From Chloroflexota bacterium (lineage in GTDB: Bacteria; Chloroflexota; Anaerolineae; 4572-78; J111): 64,000 nucleotides of DNA. Each line of letters opens with the position of its first letter. Positions within the stretch are counted from its first letter, which is position 1. The notes below the pieces were generated by a model that ran no database searches, had not been told where the DNA came from, and worked only from the letters and a program-made list of their open reading frames with translations. Below are positions 25,949 through 35,552 of this stretch, in pieces. The position numbers and the translations under genes were made by a program. Where the stretch lies: positions 124,001-188,000 of the forward strand of contig BOKF01000002.1 in the NCBI GenBank assembly GCA_016860845.1, read 5' to 3'.

Positions 25949-25985
25949 AAAAAGGCCAGAAGTCACCTGAAGCAACTCCTGGCCT
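25949..25985 (-). terminator. Terminator of the ATP synthase operon
   Basis: On the minus strand AGGCCAG(G)AGT pairs with ACT(T)CTGGCCT, followed by a T run. It is 50 bases beyond the atpC stop codon. Confidence 0.75.
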
Positions 25986-26034
25986 GATGATAGCCCTTGA
26001 ACATTTTGGCCGGCAGAGCAATTTATGAAGATAT

Positions 26035-26457
26035 CTAGCGGGGACGAGATCTGCGACGGCGCTCGGCCACTTTGAGGCGGATCACCGACCGGCGCAGCGC
26101 TGCTTCGGCCTGCTCCAATTCCAGCTCTTCCGGCGCTCTGGCTAAAGATTCTTCGGCCCGCCGCCGGGCGGCTTCGGCGCGCTCTATGTCAATCTCTTCA
26201 GCATGCTCAGCGGAGTCGGCCAGCACCACCACATGATTGGGCTGGACTTCCATAAAACCGCCGCCGATAGCAAAGAACTGGTCCTCTTGACCATCTTTTT
26301 TGATCTGAAGCTCACCATAGTTCAATGCCGTGAGCAGAGGCGCATGCCGGGGCAAAATTCCCAACATACCCTCGGAGCCGGGGGCAACGACCATGTTGAC
26401 CTCGTCGTCGAAGACCTTGCGTTCAATGGTTACAATTTCCAGATGCAGCGTCGCCAT
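26035..26457 (-). CDS. atpC: ATP synthase F1 subunit epsilon
   Basis: The 140-residue subunit has the N-terminal ten-strand beta sandwich (LHLEIVTIERKVFDDEVNMV, GSEGMLGILPRHAPLLTAL with the family's LPxHAPL loop) and a C-terminal helical hairpin rich in Glu and Ala that can inhibit ATP hydrolysis. It ends in a short Arg-rich tail (ERRRRSRPR). It acts in the central stalk with gamma. It is the last gene of the operon; the hairpin at 26469-26501 separates it from atpD, and a terminator follows it. Confidence 0.95.
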   Translation of the reverse strand: MATLHLEIVTIERKVFDDEVNMVVAPGSEGMLGILPRHAPLLTALNYGELQIKKDGQEDQFFAIGGGFMEVQPNHVVVLADSAEHAEEIDIERAEAARRRAEESLARAPEELELEQAEAALRRSVIRLKVAERRRRSRPR

Positions 26458-26468
26458 TAAGTATCTCC

Positions 26469-26501
26469 AGACCTGACAGGTCTTGAAGACCTGTCGGGTC
26501 T
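26469..26501. repeat. Hairpin between atpD and atpC
   Basis: AGACCTGACAGGTCTT is followed after one base by its reverse complement with a single G.T-type mismatch. It also contains the smaller palindrome GACCTGACAGGTC. It fills almost the whole gap between the two genes and may adjust the epsilon:beta ratio through mRNA processing or partial termination. Confidence 0.7.
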
Positions 26502-26509
26502 AATTAAAG

Positions 26510-27910
<1,401 letters not shown>

Positions 27911-27934
27911 TCAATCCTCCTATCTATATCCGCA

Positions 27935-28846
27935 CTACATCTGTGCCTGGGCCAATGCTTCGGCCCCGCCGGCAATGTCTAACATTTCTTTGGTAATCGC
28001 ATCCTGACGCGCTTTGTTGTAAACCAGGGTCAGGTCGCCAATCAGTTCGTTGGCATTCTCGGTCGCATTCCGCATGGCGACCATGCGAGCCGACTCTTCG
28101 CTGGCGCGCGCCTCCAAAAAAGCCTGGTAAATCTGTAGTTCGGTAAAACGGGGCAAGATAGTATCCAGCAAAGTGTTCGGGTTCGGCTCATATAAGTACT
28201 CAGCGGTAGACATGGTCGTTTCCTGCCCCAAGTACTGGCTTAGTACCTGACTTTCGACAGCTCCAGGCCGAATGGGCAGCAGCAAGCGCAGCGTGGGTTC
28301 CTGAGTCAGGGTGTTGATAAAGTCGGTGGAAGCCAGATAAACTTCATCAAACTCACCCTCCAGGAAACCATCAATCGCGATCCGGGTAATGGGGCTGATA
28401 TCAAGGGAAGTGGGTCGAGAGGGCAAGTCAGTAAACTCGGCGATAACTTTTCGCCCAAACCGGACCATAAAATCACGCCCTTTGCGTCCAACCGTCACCA
28501 GGCTGGCATTTTCACGATTATTGCTCCGCATAAAGCGGATCGTTGAGCGAATGATGTTGCCGTTATACGCCCCGGCCAGCCCCTTATCGGACGTAATCAA
28601 GATGATGGCCACATTTTTCACCTGATCTCGATCTGCCAACAGGGGGTGAAGCTGCTCGACATTCCCCTTTTGCGCTGCCAGGTGGGTCAAAATTTCCCAG
28701 GTTTTGGCCGCGTAGGGCCGCGAGGCCAGGGCCTGCTCTTGGGCCCGGCGCATCTTTGAGGCCGCCACCATTTGCATCGCCCGCGTGATCTGGGCGATGT
28801 TTTTAACACTTCTAATCCGTTGTCTGATTTCTCGCAAAGAAGCCAC
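27935..28846 (-). CDS. atpG: ATP synthase F1 subunit gamma
   Basis: The 303-residue rotor subunit has the conserved coiled-coil ends: N-terminal REIRQRIRSVKNIAQITRAM and MVAASKMRRAQ, and C-terminal ARMVAMRNATENANELIGDL followed by NKARQDAITKEMLDIAGGAEAL. The central Rossmann-like part (LITSDKGLAGAYN) is intact. It couples proton-driven rotation to catalysis. It is separated from atpA by the inverted heptamer array at 28869-28924. Confidence 0.97.
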   Translation of the reverse strand: MASLREIRQRIRSVKNIAQITRAMQMVAASKMRRAQEQALASRPYAAKTWEILTHLAAQKGNVEQLHPLLADRDQVKNVAIILITSDKGLAGAYNGNIIRSTIRFMRSNNRENASLVTVGRKGRDFMVRFGRKVIAEFTDLPSRPTSLDISPITRIAIDGFLEGEFDEVYLASTDFINTLTQEPTLRLLLPIRPGAVESQVLSQYLGQETTMSTAEYLYEPNPNTLLDTILPRFTELQIYQAFLEARASEESARMVAMRNATENANELIGDLTLVYNKARQDAITKEMLDIAGGAEALAQAQM

Positions 28847-28868
28847 AGGTTACCCCTAAAGAAGACAA

Positions 28869-28924
28869 TAGTGAATTGTGAATTGAATATTCATCATTCA
28901 CAATTCACTATTCATCATTCACAA
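28869..28924. repeat. Inverted heptamer array between atpA and atpG
   Basis: Three 7-base units (TAGTGAA, TTGTGAA, TTGAATA) are followed in unbroken register by five units of the opposite orientation (TTCATCA, TTCACAA, TTCACTA, TTCATCA, TTCACAA). A stretch of 14 bases can pair perfectly between the two halves, giving a hairpin in the operon mRNA. Confidence 0.9.
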
Positions 28925-30448
28925 TTATTTTTTGGGTACTTCCAGGCCACGAGAGCGATTGTACTCGGCTATAGCAGTCCACATGGCCATATCCGTTTGC
29001 TCGGAGATCGCTTTCTCATTGGCAATGGCTTGACCGGCTGCCGGGTAATTCGAGTGCATAAATTGAAGCAGATTGTTCACGTAATCACGAATCTCATTGA
29101 CCGGCACGGCGCGGGCAAACCCTCGGGTCAAAGCATAAATGGATATAACCTGATCTGCCAGCGGCTGAGGTTGATACTGCGGCTGCTTCAACAACTCGGT
29201 CAGGCGCAACCCACGTTCAAGCTGGTCACGAGTGGCCGCATCCAACTCGGAGCCAAACTGCGCAAAAGCAGCCAAAGCTCTAAATTGAGCCAGTTCCAGG
29301 CGTAATTGACCCGCCACCTGCTTCATCGCTTTGGTTTGAGCATCGCCACCCACGCGCGATACAGAAATACCCACGTTGAGCGCCGGGCGCTGACCGGCAT
29401 AGAACAAGTCGCTTTCCAGGAAAATCTGGCCATCGGTAATCGAAATAACGTTGGTCGGCACGTAGGCGCTGACGTCGCCGGCCAGGGTTTCGATGATCGG
29501 CAGGGCCGTCAGCGAGCCGCCGCCGTTTTCCTGCGACAGCTTGGCCGCGCGTTCCAGCAGGCGGGAGTGAAGATAGAATAGGTCGCCGGGATAGGCTTCG
29601 CGTCCGGGAGGGCGGCGCAACAACAGCGAAATCTGGCGATAGGCCCATGCATGTTTGCTGAGATCATCATAGATGATCAACGCCTCTTTGCCCTTATCCA
29701 TGAAGTACTCGCCCATGGCGCAGCCGGCATAGGGCGCAATGTATTGCATCGGGGCCGGGTCCGACGCACCGGCAACCACCACGATAGTATGATCCATGGC
29801 GCCATACCGTTCCAAGATGCCAACCACCTGGGCTACCTGACCCTGCCGCTGCCCAATCGCCACATAAATACAGATCAGGTCCTTGCCCTTTTGGTTGATA
29901 ATCGTATCCAGGGCGATCGCCGTCTTCCCGGTCTGGCGGTCGCCGATGATCAACTCGCGCTGGCCGCGCCCAATCGGGATCATCGAGTCAATGGCCACGA
30001 TACCGGTTTGGACCGGGGTGTTCACATTGGCCCGCTCGATCACGCCGGGGGCAATCTTTTCAACCGGATAATAACCATCATTCTGGATCGGGCCTTTGCC
30101 ATCTATGGGCTCGCCCACTGCGTTAACCACCCGGCCAACCAGAGCCTCACCCACCGGCACCGAGGCAATGCGTCCCGTGCTCTTGACGGTATCGCCCTCC
30201 TCAATATGCTCATAATCGCCCAAAATAACCGCGCCGACCTGGTTTTCTTCCAGATTCAAGGCCATTCCCAGAACCCCGCCGGGAAATTCGAGCAATTCAG
30301 TCGCCATCACATTGGTCAGGCCGCTAATCCGGGCAATCCCATCACCAACACTGATGACCGCCCCCACATCGGCAATTTCAACGGGCGCTTCAAACGCTTC
30401 AATCTGTTGGCGGATTTGGGCCGTAATATCGTCTAATTTCAGAACCAT
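28925..30448 (-). CDS. atpA: ATP synthase F1 subunit alpha
   Basis: The 507-residue protein has the N-terminal barrel ([14 protein letters not shown]), the nucleotide-binding domain with the P-loop [15 protein letters not shown], the family signature region around [20 protein letters not shown], the Arg-finger context [11 protein letters not shown] and the C-terminal helical domain. The length is normal. It forms the non-catalytic sites of the F1 head and supplies the arginine finger. Heptamer arrays lie on both sides of the gene. Confidence 0.98.
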   Translation of the reverse strand: MVLKLDDITAQIRQQIEAFEAPVEIADVGAVISVGDGIARISGLTNVMATELLEFPGGVLGMALNLEENQVGAVILGDYEHIEEGDTVKSTGRIASVPVGEALVGRVVNAVGEPIDGKGPIQNDGYYPVEKIAPGVIERANVNTPVQTGIVAIDSMIPIGRGQRELIIGDRQTGKTAIALDTIINQKGKDLICIYVAIGQRQGQVAQVVGILERYGAMDHTIVVVAGASDPAPMQYIAPYAGCAMGEYFMDKGKEALIIYDDLSKHAWAYRQISLLLRRPPGREAYPGDLFYLHSRLLERAAKLSQENGGGSLTALPIIETLAGDVSAYVPTNVISITDGQIFLESDLFYAGQRPALNVGISVSRVGGDAQTKAMKQVAGQLRLELAQFRALAAFAQFGSELDAATRDQLERGLRLTELLKQPQYQPQPLADQVISIYALTRGFARAVPVNEIRDYVNNLLQFMHSNYPAAGQAIANEKAISEQTDMAMWTAIAEYNRSRGLEVPKK

Positions 30449-30463
30449 CTAACCTCCAATGAC

Positions 30464-30505
30464 GTTGAAGGTTAAACGTTGAACGTTCAACGTTTAACTT
30501 TTAAC
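30464..30505. repeat. Inverted heptamer array between atpH and atpA
   Basis: Six tandem 7-base units run in exact register: GTTGAAG, GTTAAAC, GTTGAAC, then GTTCAAC, GTTTAAC, TTTTAAC. The central four units form a perfect 28-base palindrome (30471-30498). The array reaches into the last codons of atpH, so its final units are translated. Confidence 0.9.
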
Positions 30506-31021
30506 CCCTAATGCGTTGCTCATAGCCGCGAGTCGGGTCGCTACGCTGCCGTCCATCACCTTGTCGCCCACCTGGACAACGGCCCCACCGAGAAGGGCCG
30601 GGTCAACGTCAAAATCGAAGGCCAGGCTCTCACCATACTGGGCGGCTAATTTTTGGCGGAATGTCTCCTTCTCTTGCTCAGAGAGCGGCAGGGCGGTAGT
30701 CACACGAGCTACCTGGACGCGCGGGCCACCCCGGATCATGCGTTCCAACTCACCCATAACTTCGCCCAGCAAGCCAATATCCCCATCTTTCAACAGGGTA
30801 TATAAAAAGTTACGCACCTGTTGGCTGCTATCGCCGGGAATGATTCTATCCAAGGCATGCTGCCGCTCGCTGAACGGGCGATCTTTGTCCCGCAGCCCAG
30901 CGACTAGGGTTGGGTTATTGGTCAACTCAGCTTGCACAGCGTTCAGAGGATTCAGCCATGACTCGAGGGCCAGGCTAAAGACAGCCGTCGCATATTTGCG
31001 CGAAAGCTCTTGTGCTTTCAC
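30494..31021 (-). CDS. atpH: ATP synthase F1 subunit delta
   Basis: The 175-residue subunit starts with a GTG that overlaps the atpF stop codon (GTGA), so it is translationally coupled. The N-terminal helical domain (ELSRKYATAVFSLALE) binds the top of alpha, and the C-terminal part (TALPLSEQEKETFRQKLAAQ, FDVDPALLGGAVVQVGDKVMDGSV) binds subunit b. The GGxxxxxGxxxxDGS signature is intact. It forms the peripheral stalk joint. The last codons overlap the heptamer array at 30464-30505. Confidence 0.95.
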   Translation of the reverse strand: MKAQELSRKYATAVFSLALESWLNPLNAVQAELTNNPTLVAGLRDKDRPFSERQHALDRIIPGDSSQQVRNFLYTLLKDGDIGLLGEVMGELERMIRGGPRVQVARVTTALPLSEQEKETFRQKLAAQYGESLAFDFDVDPALLGGAVVQVGDKVMDGSVATRLAAMSNALGVKS

Positions 31022-31512
31022 TTGCCATCTCCTAAAGTAGCCAAGAACTGATTAACCAGGGTGCGCTGCGCATTTTCGTCAATGGCCCCGCCAACTACTT
31101 TCCGGGTAATCTGCATGGCCAAAGCCGCTGCCTCTTTTTGTAGGTCGGCCGCGACTTGCTGCTTTTCCTGTTCGGCTTCGGCTCTGGCTCGCGCCTTGAT
31201 TTCCTCAGCTTCCTTTTGCGCCGCAGTAATAATATCCTGGCGCACCTTTTCAGTCGCTTCCGCGGCTTTACGAGCTTCGGCCTGAGAAGCTTCGCGAGCT
31301 TTAGCCAGTTCTTTCTCAAATTCTGCCCGTTGGAGTGCGGCCTCGCGGGCAGCCCTGTCAGCCGCCGACAATCCATCGGCGATACGCTGTTGGCGCTGCG
31401 CTAACATTTGCGTGACAGGCTTATACAGAAACATCTGCAACAGCACAACGAGGATGATAAAATTAACAATATAGGCAACAATCCCAAAAGGGGAAATTCC
31501 TAATGCTTCCAC
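31018..31512 (-). CDS. atpF: ATP synthase F0 subunit b
   Basis: I choose the GTG at 31512 (VEALGISPFGIVAYIVNFII) because GGGAGG is nine bases upstream; an ATG 69 bases earlier would add an unlikely polar leader overlapping atpE. The 164-residue subunit has one N-terminal membrane helix (about 12-32, ending in the FLYKPV motif). A long charged helix rich in Ala, Glu, Arg and Lys follows to the C-terminus and forms the peripheral stalk. Only one b gene is present, so the stalk is probably a homodimer. It overlaps atpH by four bases. Confidence 0.95.
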   Translation of the reverse strand: MEALGISPFGIVAYIVNFIILVVLLQMFLYKPVTQMLAQRQQRIADGLSAADRAAREAALQRAEFEKELAKAREASQAEARKAAEATEKVRQDIITAAQKEAEEIKARARAEAEQEKQQVAADLQKEAAALAMQITRKVVGGAIDENAQRTLVNQFLATLGDGK

Positions 31513-31570
31513 GCGTTTATACCTCCCTTCTGACTGAGTCGAATATAAGTGTTTGTAAGTCCAACACGGC

Positions 31571-31807
<237 letters not shown>

Positions 31808-31835
31808 TTAATTTGCCTCCTTGGCGTAATAAAGT

Positions 31836-31917
31836 AAGAAAAAAGAAGGAAGAAAAAAGAATTAAGAAAAAGGCATTCAGTGTTCTTATTTCTAATTTCT
31901 TATTTCTAAATTTTTAA
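31836..31917. repeat. Inverted heptamer arrays between atpB and atpE
   Basis: Five purine-rich 7-base units (AAGAAAA, AAGAAGG, AAGAAAA, AAGAATT, AAGAAAA; 31836-31870) are followed after 12 bases by five pyrimidine-rich units (TTCTTAT, TTCTAAT, TTCTTAT, TTCTAAA, TTTTTAA; 31883-31917). The two halves are largely complementary. The last unit covers the atpB stop codon. Confidence 0.85.
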
Positions 31918-32897
31918 TGCTCGCTGTGCTCCTCACCATGCGAATGAGTTGCCATCGAGAAAAAGACCAGTGACAGAATGAAAAAGACAAAGGCCTGGAT
32001 AAAGCCGACAAATATTTCCAGGCCAAAGAAAATGTTCACCACCAGCAGGGAAACCAGCGATGACATAATAATCAAGACCACTTCCCCCGCAAAGATATTG
32101 CCAAACAACCGGAAGGCAAACGAGAGGATTTTAGCAACCTCGCTGACCAATTCGATCAAACCCATAAAGAAGTCAATTAGGCCCAGCCCAATGCCCTTTT
32201 TAGCAAAAGAACCAAACTGGAAAAACTTACCAAAGTAACCCAGGCCCAGCTCCCAAACGCCAAACACCTGGGTCAAAAAAACCGAGGTAAGCGCCAGGGC
32301 AACGGTCAGGTTCAAATCGCTGCTGGGGGCGCGGAAGAATGGAACAAGGAGGGCTTGTTTTCCCTCGGCGTGGTCGCCTTCCTCTTCCGCATGAGCTTCA
32401 TCACCCTCAGCGCCACTCTCCGCTTTATGTAGAGGGGTCATTGTGTCGGCGTTCCCCCTTAGGAAAACGACATTTTCAACTGGCATCCCCCCGTGGTCGG
32501 TAGAGTGAACAATGCCAAAGCTGCCCAACAGTGGGGTCAATAACCCAAACCAGTTGGCAAAGAGCAGATAAATAAAAATGGTAGCTAAAATGGGGAAGAA
32601 AGTAGCGGCCCACTTTTTGGGCGCAATATCGTTGACAAAATTGCCCAGCGCTTCAATGATAACCTCAACAATATTTTGCAGCCCTCCCGGATTTTCCTTC
32701 AGGCTACGGCCAACGACAAAAGCGAGGATCAGGATAATCGCCGATAGGGTAAATGAGGTCAGCATGGCATTGGTCACAGGCCCCAAACCAATGGGTTCCG
32801 CCGCCACTTCGATAGCCACACGGGGTACGGGCAGCAAGATATTGCCTACAATAATGACAACCAGCGCAATCACAATGTAGATGATAACTTTAGTCAT
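31914..32897 (-). CDS. atpB: ATP synthase F0 subunit a
   Basis: The start is the ATG at 32897 (MTKVIIYIVIALVVI), with GGAG just upstream. The 327-residue membrane subunit has the proton-channel helix LSFAFRLFGNIFAGEVVL with the essential Arg. It is oddly rich in charge: a Glu/His/Gly-rich insertion (SGAEGDEAHAEEEGDHAEG, roughly residues 160-180) sits between membrane segments, and the C-terminus ends in HSHGEEHSEH. Both could sit near the proton half-channels or bind metal. The rest is typical. It is separated from atpE by heptamer arrays. Confidence 0.95.
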   Translation of the reverse strand: MTKVIIYIVIALVVIIVGNILLPVPRVAIEVAAEPIGLGPVTNAMLTSFTLSAIILILAFVVGRSLKENPGGLQNIVEVIIEALGNFVNDIAPKKWAATFFPILATIFIYLLFANWFGLLTPLLGSFGIVHSTDHGGMPVENVVFLRGNADTMTPLHKAESGAEGDEAHAEEEGDHAEGKQALLVPFFRAPSSDLNLTVALALTSVFLTQVFGVWELGLGYFGKFFQFGSFAKKGIGLGLIDFFMGLIELVSEVAKILSFAFRLFGNIFAGEVVLIIMSSLVSLLVVNIFFGLEIFVGFIQAFVFFILSLVFFSMATHSHGEEHSEH

Positions 32898-32984
32898 ACG
32901 CTCCAAACCTCTGCATCCTGGCATTCAGACCAGCAGTCAAAGGTCTAACTGCTGTGGGCTGTAAAGTATGTATTTTTAACTACT

Positions 32985-33194
32985 CTAATGTGGTTCTTTT
33001 ACCGTACGGTAAATAATGTAAGTGGCAATTACCAGGCCCACGACCATCAGGATTAACATGAGCCAGGGGGCAGTCCCAAGTTTTCGATCTAACCAAATAC
33101 CGCCGAAAAGTGAGCCAAAAACTGAGCATAACAAAATACTGCTAATTTGAAGGGCCAGGTGATACCCCTCCAACGCGCTCAGATATTTCTTCAC
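32985..33194 (-). CDS. AtpI/AtpZ-type F0F1 assembly protein
   Basis: The 69-residue protein has two membrane helices (about 13-35 and 44-64) joined by the motif GGIWLDRKLGTAPWLM, typical of the AtpZ/AtpI (putative F0F1-ATPase subunit, AtpZ/I) family encoded first in atp operons. Family members help c-ring assembly or associate with Mg2+/Ca2+ handling. It is the first gene of the operon, downstream of the promoter at 33243-33271. Confidence 0.88.
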   Translation of the reverse strand: MKKYLSALEGYHLALQISSILLCSVFGSLFGGIWLDRKLGTAPWLMLILMVVGLVIATYIIYRTVKEPH

Positions 33195-33242
33195 TTGACC
33201 AGTTTGGTGAGATTTTACAGAATACCCCTAGAATCGGCGGCG

Positions 33243-33271
33243 ATTATACCACGCGCTACCTATCTCGTCAA
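33243..33271 (-). promoter_or_regulatory. Strong sigma-70-like promoter of the atp operon
   Basis: On the minus strand TTGACG and a perfect TATAAT are separated by exactly 17 bases. Transcription would start about 40 bases before the first atp gene. The remaining sequence to 33436 holds no other feature I recognise. Confidence 0.88.
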
Positions 33272-33436
33272 GTGCTTGTGCATAAATTCTCAAGTCCAAC
33301 AAATCGCAGCGAGGACAGAAAAGGGTTTTAGTGGAAGAGTTGATGGCTTGATGTTAATTTCACAAGCGGGGCGGATATTACACTACTTCGCCGTATTTGT
33401 CCAATCCTGGAAGCTAAATAGAACTTTGGAGGATTT

Positions 33437-34639
33437 TCAGTCGGGCAAGTTGGCCACGATATTTGCTTCGGGCTGGCCCAGGCGGTGGCCAGCGCTGACT
33501 TCACGGGTTGAGAGGCCCTCGTACATAAAACAGAAGATACCGGGGATAACTTCCGGGGCAAACTGAGTAAAATGAATTAAGATCCCGGCAGCGGCCACAA
33601 TTTCTTGAAAGTTGGCGGCGACCGGCAGGCCGGCATAGGTTAAATCCAGGGTCAACTTGATCGCCGCCTGCACCAGGCCCACGCCGCCCGGCGCCGCCGG
33701 AACCGTCAAACCCAGGGCCATTGCCGGCAGCATCAGCACGGGCGCTTGCCATGGCAGCGCTGAGCCGAAATCAAAGGCCAACAACCCAAACCAAAATGAG
33801 ATGAGGATGATCCCCCAGGTCAGCATATTCCAAAACGTGACCATAGCCAGTTGGGAGGGATTTTTCAGCACGGCCAGCCCGCTGCTAAAACCGTCAAGCA
33901 GGCCAAGAACTTGTTTGGCTAAGTGGGTGGGCAAAAACTTGTTAATTAAAGCGTCCGCCCAGTGACGTTTAAGCATAAAAACAATCAGGCCGACCATCAC
34001 GCCTACGTAAAATATCGCACCGAGAATACCAATGAGCTGCAAGCGTTCGTTATGCACACCCCAAATGATAACCACTAGCAACACCAGCAAAACGGTCAAG
34101 CCATCAAAGATGCGTTCTACAACCAAGGTAGCAAAAACTCCTGTTTTGGCCAGGCCGGTCGAACGTCCCAAGACGTAGGCCCGCAAAAATTCGCCAGCAC
34201 GAGCCGGCAAAACGGTGTTGCCGGTAATGCCAATCACAAGAGCACGGCAGGCCGGCCAGAAAGCCACCTGCCCCATGGGTTTAAGCAGCCACTGCCAGCG
34301 AACCGTTCGAAAATAAATATGGAGCAGAATCATCCCCATTGATAACAATAACATGCGGTAATCTGCATTCGCCATGGCTTTGACGACGTCAGCCAAACTG
34401 ATTTCAGCAAAGACAAAATCCAAAAAGAATAGGCTAATGCCCAGGTTAACGGTGAGATTTTGCCAGTGCCGCGGCAATTGATTGATCAGGCTAAGTACGC
34501 CCAGGCTCCCAAAGGCAACAATATAGGCCAGATAGACCAGATGACCTAACTGGGCATAACGATAACCAAAAAATGCGGCAATCGCCAAAATTAATAAACC
34601 CCAAACCAGATTTGTATGGTTCTTAATCCAGGTCATCAT
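33437..34639 (-). CDS. Flippase-like / LPG-synthase transmembrane-region protein
   Basis: The 400-residue protein has about nine transmembrane helices and the motifs of the UPF0104 / lysylphosphatidylglycerol-synthase TM family: RTVRWQWLLKPMG, GNTVLPARAGEFLRAYVLGR with the conserved R-x-GE, and VPAAPGGVGLVQAA. It lacks the cytoplasmic lysyl-transferase domain of MprF. In glycan clusters such proteins are thought to move lipid-linked intermediates across the membrane. It is the last gene of the minus-strand glycan group, 110 bases after the methyltransferase. Confidence 0.88.
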   Translation of the reverse strand: MMTWIKNHTNLVWGLLILAIAAFFGYRYAQLGHLVYLAYIVAFGSLGVLSLINQLPRHWQNLTVNLGISLFFLDFVFAEISLADVVKAMANADYRMLLLSMGMILLHIYFRTVRWQWLLKPMGQVAFWPACRALVIGITGNTVLPARAGEFLRAYVLGRSTGLAKTGVFATLVVERIFDGLTVLLVLLVVIIWGVHNERLQLIGILGAIFYVGVMVGLIVFMLKRHWADALINKFLPTHLAKQVLGLLDGFSSGLAVLKNPSQLAMVTFWNMLTWGIILISFWFGLLAFDFGSALPWQAPVLMLPAMALGLTVPAAPGGVGLVQAAIKLTLDLTYAGLPVAANFQEIVAAAGILIHFTQFAPEVIPGIFCFMYEGLSTREVSAGHRLGQPEANIVANLPD

Positions 34640-34751
34640 TCAACTGCCTTTACTTTACTAACCTTAAAAAGGCCAGCCACAACATTGAGAATTATAACAC
34701 GCTCAGGTTTAAATCAGGTTTGAAAACTCAGCCAGAGCACCCCTTATTTCT

Positions 34752-35546
34752 TCAGGAAACCTGTTCATACAGAATTTCTTTAGCCGCCAACTTCAGGACG
34801 ACAGGAACCGCCGGAGGTTTTTGGGTAAAACAAACGAGACTACTACCCAGGGGAAAGATATGTCCCCGGCCTAGCCAGGCCGCTTCCAGACTGCGGACGC
34901 CAAGCAGTAATTGATTTAACCAACGGGGTGGCGGCTGGACATCCATTTCAGTGGACGGAAACCAACGGGCCACGAGACGAGTCGCTGCTACAAACGGTAA
35001 CAACAAGGCATTAATATACGAAAAAACTCCACCTTGAAAACCAACCCCACGCAATTTGGCCTGCACTGCTCCCAGAGTATAACGCTGCCGGGCGTAATAA
35101 ATTTCATCATGGAGGCTCCATAAGCTCGGCAAAGCCGAATCGGTCAGCAGCAACCAGCCGCCCGGCCGCAGCACCCGGTAAGCCTCACGGACAGCCTGGT
35201 CGTCGTCGCTGATCCAGCGATGATAAAGCACATCAAAGAGCGTCACCAGGTCAAAACTCTGGTCGGCGTAGGGTAAGGCCAGACCCGACGCTTGCGCCAG
35301 CCGGGGTAAACGCCGGCGGCAGGCCAAACTTAAGGCCAGGGGGCTAAGGTCAACGCCACAACCATCGCCCCAACGAGCCAAGAAAGCCAGGTTACCGCCG
35401 GTACCACAACCTATATCGAGGATTCGTTGCTTGGGATGAGAAGCGCTGCACTGTTCGATGAGGACTTGGGCCAACTGCCGCCGTCCCACAAACCACCAGT
35501 GGGAATCCTCAACCTGGTACATCCGCTCATATTCAGGCCATTCCAT
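34752..35546 (-). CDS. Class I SAM-dependent methyltransferase
   Basis: The 264-residue protein has a seven-strand methyltransferase core: motif I ILDIGCGTGGNLAFLA, an acidic end of strand 2 (GVDLSPLAL), FDLVTLFDVLYH (motif II region) and LRPGGWLLLTDSA (motif III). An N-terminal WWFVGRR segment is typical of a subgroup found in surface-sugar and lipid-glycan clusters. It starts six bases after the aminotransferase gene ends, so both may act on the same glycan. The substrate is not predictable. Confidence 0.9.
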   Translation of the reverse strand: MEWPEYERMYQVEDSHWWFVGRRQLAQVLIEQCSASHPKQRILDIGCGTGGNLAFLARWGDGCGVDLSPLALSLACRRRLPRLAQASGLALPYADQSFDLVTLFDVLYHRWISDDDQAVREAYRVLRPGGWLLLTDSALPSLWSLHDEIYYARQRYTLGAVQAKLRGVGFQGGVFSYINALLLPFVAATRLVARWFPSTEMDVQPPPRWLNQLLLGVRSLEAAWLGRGHIFPLGSSLVCFTQKPPAVPVVLKLAAKEILYEQVS

Positions 35547-35552
35547 AATAGA

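Noticed and set aside
28876..28903. TTGTGAA and TTCACAA between atpA and atpG look like Rex half-sites, and rex is encoded 4 kb away.
   Set aside because: The spacing between the halves is 14 bases, not 4, the site is inside an operon, and both strings are units of the heptamer array.
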